Shown here in pieces: positions 39,420 to 47,989 of a DNA stretch of 64,000 nt. This stretch comes from an uncultured Bacteroidales bacterium. Lineage in GTDB: Bacteria; Bacteroidota; Bacteroidia; Bacteroidales; UBA932. The first letter of the stretch is position 1, and the number at the start of each line of letters is the position of its first letter. The translations under genes and the position numbers were made by a program. The notes beneath the pieces are model-generated. The model saw only the letters and a list, made by a program, of their open reading frames with translations. It did not search any database and was not told the DNA's origin. The stretch spans positions 124,001 through 188,000 of the forward strand of contig CAMXAU010000002.1 of assembly GCA_947179325.1 (NCBI GenBank), given 5' to 3'.

Positions 39420-39493
39420 TCCTGAATAGCTCAGTTGGTTAGAGCATCTGACTGTTAATCAGAGGGTCCCAGGTTCAAGTCCTGGTTCAGGAG
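39420..39493 (+). tRNA. tRNA-Asn(GTT)
   Basis: 74 nt with acceptor TCCTGAA/TTCAGGA, D arm AGCTCAGTTGGTTAGAGC, anticodon stem TCTGA/TCAGA with loop CTGTTAA (anticodon GTT), T arm CCAGGTTCAAGTCCTGG and discriminator G. CCA is not encoded. Confidence 0.97.
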
Positions 39494-39504
39494 CAACAAA
39501 ATCC

Positions 39505-39533
39505 AAAGCACTTGCAAATTGCAAGTGCTTTTT
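39505..39533 (+). terminator. Terminator after tRNA-Asn
   Basis: An 11-bp perfect stem AAAGCACTTGC/GCAAGTGCTTT (39505-39515, 39521-39531) is followed by TT, 12 nt after the tRNA. Classical intrinsic terminator. Confidence 0.85.
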
Positions 39534-39680
39534 CATATCATTCTGGTCCACTGCTGATTCGGTAATGATGGTAATGAGATGCCATTTTCAGGGTATAATC
39601 GCCAAAAGCGGTTGGTAAAATCGTTATATCTTGTTAACACCCTGCAATTTACAGAAATTAGATGAAAAGTTTTTCATTTA

Positions 39681-39860
39681 ATGAGCGATAATAAAAAAAT
39701 AAGGCGTTGTTTGCGATGCCCGGAATGTTGCTCGCTGCACGTCATCAAATGGGGTTTCCGCAATGGCGTTCAAAGACACAAATGCAGAAGTTGCCAAAGC
39801 TTGTTTTGGATCACTAGAAAACCCTGCGTCTACGCGCATATGTTGGAAAATCTGAGCTGA
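39681..39860 (+). pseudogene. Truncated zinc-ribbon transposase, 59 codons
   Basis: An intact small frame from ATG to TGA encodes a protein with two CxxC pairs, CPECC near residues 13-17 and CRSC at 35-38, in the context HVIKWGFRNGVQRHKCRSC, then QSLFWITRK. This is the N-terminal zinc ribbon that opens IS1/IS1595-like and related transposases (typical CPxCxSxxxIKxGxxxxxQRYKCKxCxxxF). The DDE catalytic part is missing, so it is a remnant. It heads the second copy of the dispersed repeat. Whether it is still expressed is unknown. Confidence 0.7.
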
Positions 39861-40089
39861 AGGTGTGTTAACGTGTAAAATACAAGCAGCAGTTATTCAA
39901 TCACTTACCTGTCAATTGCATTTAAAATTCGAATGCACCAGAATCCCGACACCTATCATTACATAATACATTTATAATCAAGTGGTTATATTTTACGCAT
40001 TTAGGGTCGCATGTGGAAGTACATCTCATTTAATGAAGCCCCTCCGTGGCCGAAACACTCGAATCATGTCACTCGTCCACGGAAACAGC
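39861..40089 (+). repeat. Repeat segment shared with 75-265, plus one 51-bp-type unit
   Basis: The strings TATTCAATCACTTA, TAATACATTTAT, GTGGTTATATTTTA and ATTTAGGGTCGCATGTG recur in order at about 140-250. At 40044-40089 one unit of the 51-bp repeat follows (CCGTGGCCGAAACACTCGAA). Compared with the first locus, the stretch equivalent to 265-1010 is absent here. Confidence 0.65.
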
Positions 40090-40790
40090 CGTTTTCGTGG
40101 ACAGAATTCTTTCGGTTCGACACGCTTCCACTTGATCCTGCTGCTCCGGTGAACTTGAGATTATCAGTGGGGCAATAAGTGTTACCACGGCCCTGGCATT
40201 GTACAGTGTTCCATGGTCCGAGTGGAGAAGCGTGCCATAGTCCGCAGGTGGAGCAGCATGTCATAGTCCACAGGTAAAGAAGTAAGCCATGGTTCAAGCG
40301 GTGCTGCACGTCTTTCAGTCACCAGCCGGCCGCCTTGAAACTGGCCTTCATCTTCTCCATCACCCCATCACCATACCGAAGCCGGAAGACATCGCTATCT
40401 CGTGGCAGAGGATGCCCCTGTCAAAGAAGTCAAGGACCGGAGAGAGGAAGTGAGAGGAGAGAGGGAGTGAGAGGTGAGAGAGATGGAGAGGAAAAGAGGA
40501 GAAGGAGGAGAAAGAGAGAGGGGCGATTCCGCCGGAATCGGACTACCGGGGTCTAGGACTGCTGAATCGAGGCTGCCTGAGTCGGGGCTGCGGAATCCTG
40601 CTATGAAATTTTGCTGGCGGAACCGGGCCTGGGCCGCTCTGCAATCCAGGACAAATGGCACCCATGCGCTGAACACTGTCCCTGGCAGATTTGAAAAGTA
40701 TATTTTAACAGTATACCAGTGATGCTCAGGGGTGGACTTACAAAAATCCATGTATGGACACATACTTTTGCAGGTGATCCTTCAAGAATC
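40090..40790 (+). repeat. Dispersed repeat, copy 2 (same family as 1227-1870)
   Basis: Same ordered blocks as copy 1 (GTTACCACGGCCCTGGCATT, CATCACCCCATCACCATACC, GTGGCAGAGGATGCCCCTGT, TTTTGCTGGCGGAACC), same orientation, and a GA-rich stretch at 40440-40530. It ends near TTTTGCAGGTGATCC. No credible gene. Confidence 0.75.
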
Positions 40791-41004
40791 ACAGACAATC
40801 CCGGCGGGTAACCTATGCCGCAGGTGGGTGAGTACCCTAGACCACGAATCAGGCCTGTCATTTAAACACCTATTGGAAACTCCTGTTCCAGATGGAAATT
40901 CAGGCCACCAGCAATGTTCCAATGGAGCTTCAAATTGTCTGCTTTGCCCATTTGGAATTTTTAGCGGAAACCCATCACGCTAAATGCCATGGCTGCAGAG
41001 ATTC

Positions 41005-41200
41005 ACCACGTCACATCATCACACCCACATCAATGCATCACTGAATCACTACAGCACCAATGCATCGCAAAATCGCGACACTACTATGCCACTCCGTCGC
41101 AGCCGCATCAATATATCAAAGGATAGCCGCCATATCACAGAATTACAGCCATATCACAGAATCACAGCTGCATCGCAGATCAGCCGCCCGCGGCTATATA
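41005..41200 (+). repeat. CATCAC/ATCACAG-rich degenerate simple repeat
   Basis: Motifs such as CATCAC, AATCACTACAG and two copies of CCATATCACAGAAT-CACAG recur irregularly up to the stop codon of the carbonic anhydrase gene. Non-coding. The preceding stretch 40791-41004 holds no recognised gene. Confidence 0.5.
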
Positions 41201-41758
41201 TCACAGATTCGCTGCCGAATCAATCTCTTCCAGATGGCCGGTCTTGGAATCGATTATGAAGCCGCGGACCATGATGTCCTTGGGCACAAGGGGATGCCTG
41301 CGGATTGTCCGGACCGTATTCTTCACAGATTCAGATGTGTCACGGAAGCCTTCGAGCCATGCGTCAAGGTCTATGCCGCATGTCCTTATTGTTGCCAGTG
41401 TCTCGTCTGTTATCCCCCTTTCGAGCATCCTGTCATGAAAATGCGAATAGCTCATGTGGCATGCACCGCATCCGGAATGGGCTACAACCATTATCTCTTC
41501 CACACCCAGCTCGTATATCGCCACTATGAGACTGCGCATAGCTGAGTCGAAAGCGGAGATCACCAGGCCACCGGCATTCTTGATGATCTTGGCATCTCCG
41601 TTCTTCAGCCCGAGCGCTGCCGGCAGCAGTTCTGTCAGACGCGTATCCATGCATGACAACACAGCAAGTTTCTTGTCAGGATATTTGTCAGTAATGAATT
41701 TCTCGTATCCCTTTGATGCCACAAACGCCTTGTTGAATTCTATAATCTGGTCTATCAT
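41201..41758 (-). CDS. Beta-class carbonic anhydrase
   Basis: Zinc enzyme for CO2 and bicarbonate interconversion. The 185-residue protein shows the beta-CA zinc ligands and dyad: Cys36, Asp38 and Arg40 in LSCMDTRL, His94 and Cys97 in AHSGCGAC. The short form without the N-terminal arm resembles the YtiB-like clade of small beta-CAs. Single gene with its own promoter; the stop codon abuts low-complexity repeat sequence. Cytoplasmic. Confidence 0.93.
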   Translation of the reverse strand: MIDQIIEFNKAFVASKGYEKFITDKYPDKKLAVLSCMDTRLTELLPAALGLKNGDAKIIKNAGGLVISAFDSAMRSLIVAIYELGVEEIMVVAHSGCGACHMSYSHFHDRMLERGITDETLATIRTCGIDLDAWLEGFRDTSESVKNTVRTIRRHPLVPKDIMVRGFIIDSKTGHLEEIDSAANL

Positions 41759-41884
41759 AATATAAAGAGATGTTTAAGTTTACCTGCAAATTTTCCCGGA
41801 CCACGAGAGCGGACGGAATGCATGGGCAGACAGGGCTGTCCGCATTCTGACTTCTCCAGGGCCTCTGTCCTGTGGAAAGCCCTG

Positions 41885-41913
41885 CAAAGATACTGCTATT
41901 TATCTGTTTCCAA
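41885..41913 (-). promoter_or_regulatory. Promoter of the carbonic anhydrase gene
   Basis: Minus strand TTG (41911-41913), 18 nt, TATCTTTG (41885-41892). The leader is about 120 nt and contains an inverted repeat GAATGC...GCATTC (41816-41847) enclosing GACA-GGGC-TGTC. Confidence 0.7.
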
Positions 41914-42005
41914 TATAATGTCCGGATATTTCTTCATGACATGGCAGCAGACATAAAAAGACAGCAAGTGCAGGCACGGATTACTGTTTTCAACAAAAAA
42001 CAGCA

Positions 42006-42013
42006 TAATTTTG
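42006..42013 (+). promoter_or_regulatory. TAnnTTTG -7 element of the fecR-susCD operon
   Basis: TAATTTTG, 61 nt before the fecR ATG. No convincing -33 TTG, so it may be activator- or alternative-sigma-dependent, or simply weak. Confidence 0.5.
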
Positions 42014-42074
42014 CAAATCCCGAATGTAAAGATGCGGAAGTTCTGCGTTTATATTATTGTTAAAGATAAACGTG

Positions 42075-43025
42075 ATGATAAATTACAACAAAGACGAGAT
42101 AGTGTACCGCGCCCTACGTGGCTGCGCTACAGAAGAGGAAGAGCAGGCAATCGCCGGATGGTACAGCGAATCACCCGAGGAATGCCAGAGGGAATTCGAT
42201 AACATCCATGCCATCATAGATGCTACAGAGCTTGGCACTATAGGAATGGCACGGAAGGAAAGAGGGATATTCAGGAAAGCGGCAAGGCTGGCATCTTTCG
42301 CTGCAGCTTCTGCAATCATTGCATTTGTGACAGGCTATACTGTAAGGAACAGTGTCTATGACTCGCTTTCATCCCAGATGACATCCATTGAGGCGCCATT
42401 CGGGGAGCATTTCATAATAACCCTTCCGGACAGTTCTTCAGTGCATCTGAATTCGGGTGCGAGAATAGAATATCCGGTAGTCTTCAGGAAGGACAGGCGC
42501 GAGGTGTTCCTTAACGGAGAGGCTATGTTCGAGGTAGTCCACGATGAGAAGAAGCCATTTATCGTAAACACATTTGCGTCAGAGATAAGCGTGCTGGGGA
42601 CAAAGTTCGACGTCAAGGCCGACAAGGAGGAGAACATGCTGACAACCACATTGCTGGAAGGTTCGGTGAAAGTCGTGAACCTCTCGGTTCCTGGAGACAG
42701 GGGAATCATAATGGAGCCAAATGACAGGCTGCTCATCAAAGACGGCATTGCGCATCTTGAAAAGCTCAGCGACCCAGAGGATCATCTGTGCTGGACCGCA
42801 GGGCTGATAAGGATCGGGGAGAAAAGCTTTGAGAAGCTGATGGGAGACTTCGAGAAGGCATTCGGGGTAAAGATACACATAAGGAAGACGGCCCTTCCGG
42901 ACATAAGCGACGTAAGCGGCAAGATAAGGATAAACGACGGCATAGAGAACGCCCTCAGGATCCTGCAGAAGACTGCGGATTTCAGGTTCACTGTCGACAG
43001 CTCTGCAAATATCATTATATATTGA
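42075..43025 (+). CDS. FecR-family anti-sigma factor
   Basis: The 316-residue protein (ATG at 42075; an in-frame TTG at 42057 is less likely) has a cytoplasmic N-terminal helical domain (about 1-70, EEEQAIAGWYSESPE), one TM helix (about 84-102), the FecR domain (about 115-215, FIITLPDSSSVHLNSGARIE, FIVNTFASEISVLGTKFDVK) and a C-terminal DUF4974/STN-like domain (about 245-316). FecR proteins relay a signal from a TonB-dependent receptor to an ECF sigma factor. The next gene encodes a SusC with an STN domain, its expected partner; the ECF sigma gene lies at the far end of the operon rather than next to fecR. Confidence 0.92.
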   Translation: MINYNKDEIVYRALRGCATEEEEQAIAGWYSESPEECQREFDNIHAIIDATELGTIGMARKERGIFRKAARLASFAAASAIIAFVTGYTVRNSVYDSLSSQMTSIEAPFGEHFIITLPDSSSVHLNSGARIEYPVVFRKDRREVFLNGEAMFEVVHDEKKPFIVNTFASEISVLGTKFDVKADKEENMLTTTLLEGSVKVVNLSVPGDRGIIMEPNDRLLIKDGIAHLEKLSDPEDHLCWTAGLIRIGEKSFEKLMGDFEKAFGVKIHIRKTALPDISDVSGKIRINDGIENALRILQKTADFRFTVDSSANIIIY

Positions 43026-43051
43026 TACATTCAAATCATAATTATTAACGT

Positions 43052-46000
43052 ATGACTAACTCAACATTTTTCAATCTGTTCCGGAAAATAGCCGGAATCA
43101 TGGTAATGCTGACAATGTCATCATGGCTTGCCACAGCGCAGGACATGGACACAGGCATTACGCTGAATATGGAAAATGCATCCATTCAGCAAGTGCTCAA
43201 GAAAATTGAGCAGCAATCACATTTCCTGTTCATAAACAAAGGCGTCGACATCCAGAGGCAGATCTCTGTAAATGTCAGCAACGTCTCAATCACGGACGCC
43301 CTTGAGAAAATCTTCAAAGGCTCAGATGTGAGCTATGCTGTCGACGGGACCTATATAATCCTGTCCAGGAAGTCCGTGCAGGAGAAACAAGGTCCGGCTA
43401 CAGTGACCGGAACCGTGAAAGACAGCAGCGGCGAGCCGATCATAGGGGCCGCTGTTATCATCGCGGGCACATCCACAGGAGTCATGACCGACATTGACGG
43501 CAATTACTCCATACAGATACCCCCCCCTGCAAATGAGAAGAGCCTTGAATTCAACCTCCTCGGATATGAGACCAGGACAGTAGCCATCGGGGACAGGGCG
43601 CAGATTGACATCGTGCTCAGCGAAGCAGCCACAGTACTTGACGACGTTGTGGTGACGGCACTCGGCATCAAGCGCGAAGAGAAGGCGCTGAGCTACAATG
43701 TGCAGAAAGTCGATGGAGACATCGTTAACATGGTGAAGGACGCAAACTTCGTAAACTCGCTCTCAGGAAAGATTGCAGGTCTGCAGATTAACCAGAGCGC
43801 ATCAGGAGCCGGCGGTTCAACCCGTGTAATCATGCGAGGCGTGAAGTCAATCAACGGAAACAACAACGCCCTCTATGTGATTGACGGTATCCCGATGCCT
43901 AACCTCCGCTCTGCACAGACAGAAGGATATTTCGAGACTCCGGATGGAGGAGACTTCGAGGGAATCGCCAATCTCAACCCGGAAGATTTCGAGTCAATGT
44001 CAATCCTCACCGGTGCAACTGCGTCAGCCCTCTACGGTTCACAGGGTGCAAACGGTGTCATCCTCATCACTACCAAGAAAGGCCAGGAAGGGAAGCTGAA
44101 AGTGAACTACTCCAACAACACCACTTTCTCTTCCCCATTCGTGATGCCACAGTTCCAGAACACCTACGGGACAGATGCAACCGCGCCGTCAATGAGCTGG
44201 GGAACAAAACTCGAGACCCCTACATCATATGACCCTGCCGACTTCTTCCAGACCGGATACAACACACAGAACTCAATTTCCGTCTCTGTCGGAAACGCGA
44301 CAAACCAGACATACGTATCTGCGTCGTCGCTCAATTCACGCGGTCTGATAAACAACAATACATTCAACCGCTACACGTTCTCAATCCGCAACACCGCACA
44401 GCTGATCAAGGACAAGCTCACCCTGGATGTAAGCGGAAGCTACATGAAGCAGTACAAGCGCAACCCTACAATACAGGGACTCTACCATAACCCGCTTGTT
44501 GCAACATACCTGTTCCCGAGAGGCGACGACATCACAAAATACCAGATCTACGAGAGATATGACGCCAACGCAGGCTACATGAGGCAGTTCTGGCCGCTTG
44601 AGTTCGTTGACGGAGTCGAAAACCCTTACTGGGAGACAAACAGGGAACTTTTCGAAAACACAGCCCACCGCTATACTCTCACGGGAACACTCAAATGGGA
44701 CATCACAAAATGGATGTGGGTGACAGGAAGGGCACGCCTTGACAACACCTCGATGAACTACACGAGGAAAATCTACGCCTCTTCAAACACACTTTTCGCT
44801 TCAGAATTCGGTAACTACCAGGACAACAAGGTCAACCACAACAATTTCTATGGCGATGTCCTCCTGACAATCGACAAGAAATTCTTCAACAACGAATTCT
44901 CTGTGCTGTTCAACTTCGGAGCCAGCATCATGGACGATGTACAGAATGGATCAGGCTTTGAAGGACATCTTGCGACAATCGCGAACAAGTTCACTGTGAA
45001 CAACATAAGCATGACCCATCCGCAGACAAAGCCGTACACGGACCGTTATCACGACCAGACACAGGCGATATATGCCACTCTCCAGCTCGGCTACAAGGGC
45101 ATGCTCTACCTTGATGCGACATTCCGCAACGAATGGGCGTCACAGCTTGCATTCACCGAGAACCTGAATATCCCTTACCCTTCAATAGGTCTTTCAGCTG
45201 TAGTATCCTCCATGGCAAACCTGAAGCCTGCGGGAATATCCTTCCTCAAGTTCAGGGGTTCATATGCAGAGGTCGGAAACGCACCTCAGCGCTACATCAC
45301 AGGAGTCAACACCCCGATAAACATCGGAGGTATCATCGCCTCCAACACATATGCCCCTGCCGTAAACCTCAGGCCGGAACGCACAAAGTCATGGGAGGCG
45401 GGAATGAACGTCAAGTTCCTCGAAGACATGGTATGGCTTGACTTCACATACTACAACACAGACACATTCGACCAGCTGATCGAATATAACGCCGCACCTG
45501 CGACAGGATACAAGATGGCATACATAAACGCAGGAAAGGTCAACAACTGGGGTCTTGAGGCCGCCCTCGGGTTCAAGAACTCATGGAACGGGTTCTTCTG
45601 GTCCACACAGTTCACATTCGCGATGAACAGGAACAAGATCAAGGAGCTTGTGCCTAAGGACGCAGTCGATGTCACAGGAAAACCTATCGATGTCACAGAA
45701 ATAAACATGGACTATGGCGGATACCGCATGAAAATCGCAGAAGGCGGCTCAATCGGAGATTTCTATGTGACAGGGCTGAAAGTCGACGACCATGGAGTGA
45801 TATATGTGGACCCTAACTCCAACACGGTGACAACCGACCCTAACACATGGATCTACGGCGGCAACACAGAAGCAAAGGCAAGAATCGGATGGAACAACAC
45901 ATTCTCATATAAAGGAGTATCACTGGGCATCCTCATCGATGCACGCATCGGAGGACACGGAGTATCTGCAACCCAGGCCCTCATGGACCGCTGGGGTGCG

Positions 46001-46369
46001 TCCAAGGCATCAGCAGATGCACGTGACAACGGGGGTGTCTGGATTTCAGAGGACCAGAAGCTCCCTGACGTGAAGACATTCTATGCCAACAACGGCAACG
46101 GAACATCAATGCTTGCACACTATGTATACAGCATGACAAACGTTCGTCTGCGCGAACTGTCCATCGGATATGACCTTCCAGGGAAATGGTTCAAGAACAA
46201 GCTCGGGATGACAGTGTCACTCGTGGGACACAACCTCTGGATGATCTACAACAAGGCACCGTTCGACCCTGAGCTGACCGCTTCCACCGGAACATATTAC
46301 CAGGGACTTGACTTCTTCATGCAGCCAAGCACAAGGGACCTCGGCTTCAGTGTAAGACTCCAATTCTAA
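43052..46369 (+). CDS. SusC/RagA TonB-linked receptor with STN domain
   Basis: The 1105-residue outer-membrane transporter has a signal segment (about 1-30), an STN signalling domain (about 35-103, NMENASIQQVLKKIEQQSHF), a carboxypeptidase-D-regulatory-like domain (about 112-198, VTGTVKDSSGEPIIGAAVII), a plug with TonB-box-like VLDDVVVTALG, and a 22-strand barrel ending in GFSVRLQF. STN domains pair with FecR anti-sigma factors, as here. It imports oligosaccharides with the SusD encoded next. An 8-C homopolymer at 43520-43527 encodes PPP between the regulatory-like domain's strands. Confidence 0.95.
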   Translation: MTNSTFFNLFRKIAGIMVMLTMSSWLATAQDMDTGITLNMENASIQQVLKKIEQQSHFLFINKGVDIQRQISVNVSNVSITDALEKIFKGSDVSYAVDGTYIILSRKSVQEKQGPATVTGTVKDSSGEPIIGAAVIIAGTSTGVMTDIDGNYSIQIPPPANEKSLEFNLLGYETRTVAIGDRAQIDIVLSEAATVLDDVVVTALGIKREEKALSYNVQKVDGDIVNMVKDANFVNSLSGKIAGLQINQSASGAGGSTRVIMRGVKSINGNNNALYVIDGIPMPNLRSAQTEGYFETPDGGDFEGIANLNPEDFESMSILTGATASALYGSQGANGVILITTKKGQEGKLKVNYSNNTTFSSPFVMPQFQNTYGTDATAPSMSWGTKLETPTSYDPADFFQTGYNTQNSISVSVGNATNQTYVSASSLNSRGLINNNTFNRYTFSIRNTAQLIKDKLTLDVSGSYMKQYKRNPTIQGLYHNPLVATYLFPRGDDITKYQIYERYDANAGYMRQFWPLEFVDGVENPYWETNRELFENTAHRYTLTGTLKWDITKWMWVTGRARLDNTSMNYTRKIYASSNTLFASEFGNYQDNKVNHNNFYGDVLLTIDKKFFNNEFSVLFNFGASIMDDVQNGSGFEGHLATIANKFTVNNISMTHPQTKPYTDRYHDQTQAIYATLQLGYKGMLYLDATFRNEWASQLAFTENLNIPYPSIGLSAVVSSMANLKPAGISFLKFRGSYAEVGNAPQRYITGVNTPINIGGIIASNTYAPAVNLRPERTKSWEAGMNVKFLEDMVWLDFTYYNTDTFDQLIEYNAAPATGYKMAYINAGKVNNWGLEAALGFKNSWNGFFWSTQFTFAMNRNKIKELVPKDAVDVTGKPIDVTEINMDYGGYRMKIAEGGSIGDFYVTGLKVDDHGVIYVDPNSNTVTTDPNTWIYGGNTEAKARIGWNNTFSYKGVSLGILIDARIGGHGVSATQALMDRWGASKASADARDNGGVWISEDQKLPDVKTFYANNGNGTSMLAHYVYSMTNVRLRELSIGYDLPGKWFKNKLGMTVSLVGHNLWMIYNKAPFDPELTASTGTYYQGLDFFMQPSTRDLGFSVRLQF

Positions 46370-46381
46370 AAACACAGATCA

Positions 46382-47965
46382 ATGAGAATGAAAACATATA
46401 TGAAGACAGGGGCCGCCGCAGCCATCCTCGCCATGGCTCTTGCCTCCTGCACAAAACATTTCGAGGATTACAACACGAATCCTGACGCTGTACAGGAAGT
46501 CGATGTGAAATCATACATCACGACAATGCAGATGGACGCAGTCATACCATGCAGCGACGTCGGGGCAAACCAGTTCCAGCGTGCATGCAACCTCATGGGA
46601 GACGCTTTCGCAGGCTATCTGTCCCCTACCCAGGCCTTCAACGGAGGCTCATACACATGTACATATGACCTTGACGGTACAGACTATAACAACTATCCGT
46701 TTGAAGTGACTTTCACCAATGTGATGCCGGCATGGCTGAACCTGAAATACGCATTCTTGAACGGCCAGTTTGACGAAGCGTCATTCGCCATTGCTGAAGT
46801 AATCAAGGTAATGGCAATCCAGCGTGTGACAGACATCTACGGACCTGTCCCGTTCACCCATTTCGGTGAGGACGTCAACCCTTATGATTCACAGGAAGAT
46901 GTGTACAAGGTACTGTTCAATGACCTTGATGCTGCAATCAATATCCTCAAGATATATTCAGCAGCGTCAGCAGGCTCATCATCAACTCCACCGCTCGCAT
47001 CTGTAGACCTCGTCTACCAGGGCAGATACGAATCATGGCTGAAGCTGGCCAACTCAGTGAAGCTCCGCATGGCAATGCGCATACGCTTTGTCGAGCCGTC
47101 CCTCGCACAGCAGTACGCGGAGGAAGCTGTAGCAGACGGAGTGATGGAGACCTCATCTGACGGGGCATGGCTCAAGAGCTCCGGAGTGATCCAGGTGTTC
47201 AACCCTCTTGAAGAAGTATGGAATGCCTACACCGACACAAGGATGGGAGCGACTATCGATACATACATGAACGGATACTCTGACCCGAGGCTTCCGAAAT
47301 ATTTCAAGGAGGCGACTGTCGATGGCGGCGGATACCACGGTGTGCGCAGCGGTATCAGGACAATGCTTAAGGAGAACTACCTTCCGATGTCCGTCCCTAA
47401 TGTAGATAAAAGCACCCCTGTGGTCTGGATGCTGGCTTCAGAAGCAGCATTCCTGCGTTCAGAAGGCGCGATGCTCGGCTGGGAGATGGGCGGAGACGCC
47501 AGGACATTCTATGAAACCGGAATAGAGCTTTCTTTCGTAGAGAACGGGCTTTCTACCTCTGACGCAGCAACATACATGGCAAGCACAAACGAGCCTGCGG
47601 CTTTTGAAGACAAGAACACAAGCTCCACAAAGAATTCATTCAGCCAGCCATCGGCGATAACACCGAAATGGGATGACTCGGCAAACAACGAGACAAAGCT
47701 TGAACGCATAATCACACAGAAATGGATAGCGATGTTCCCTAACGGACAGGAGGCATGGTCGGAATTCCGCCGCACAGGATATCCTAAGGTAATCAAGGTC
47801 GTCAATAACCTGAGCGCCGGCAAGATCGATGATGAGATACAGGTAAGGAGGATGACTTTCCCGCGTTCCGAATATGCCAATAACGCTCCTGCCGTAAGCC
47901 AGGCTACAACCCTGCTCGGAGGAAGCGACACCGGCGGGACTAAACTCTGGTGGGACAAGAAATAA
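46382..47965 (+). CDS. SusD/RagB nutrient-binding lipoprotein
   Basis: The 527-residue lipoprotein (lipobox LASC near residue 23; ATGs at 46382, 46388 and 46400 are possible) belongs to the SusD-like_2 branch: CTKHFEDYNTNPDAV at the N-terminus, TPR-like helices with VMAIQRVTDIYGPVPFTHFG, and a C-terminal WIAMFPNGQEAWSEFRRTGY with YPRV-like ending. It caps the SusC barrel and captures glycans at the surface. It lies 12 nt behind susC. The glycan specificity cannot be read directly. Confidence 0.93.
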   Translation: MRMKTYMKTGAAAAILAMALASCTKHFEDYNTNPDAVQEVDVKSYITTMQMDAVIPCSDVGANQFQRACNLMGDAFAGYLSPTQAFNGGSYTCTYDLDGTDYNNYPFEVTFTNVMPAWLNLKYAFLNGQFDEASFAIAEVIKVMAIQRVTDIYGPVPFTHFGEDVNPYDSQEDVYKVLFNDLDAAINILKIYSAASAGSSSTPPLASVDLVYQGRYESWLKLANSVKLRMAMRIRFVEPSLAQQYAEEAVADGVMETSSDGAWLKSSGVIQVFNPLEEVWNAYTDTRMGATIDTYMNGYSDPRLPKYFKEATVDGGGYHGVRSGIRTMLKENYLPMSVPNVDKSTPVVWMLASEAAFLRSEGAMLGWEMGGDARTFYETGIELSFVENGLSTSDAATYMASTNEPAAFEDKNTSSTKNSFSQPSAITPKWDDSANNETKLERIITQKWIAMFPNGQEAWSEFRRTGYPKVIKVVNNLSAGKIDDEIQVRRMTFPRSEYANNAPAVSQATTLLGGSDTGGTKLWWDKK

Positions 47966-47989
47966 TGACATTAAGACAACTGACATAAT

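Noticed and set aside
40335..40763. Open frames in the second GA-rich repeat
   Set aside because: Same low-complexity pattern as copy 1, with no conserved frame between the two copies.
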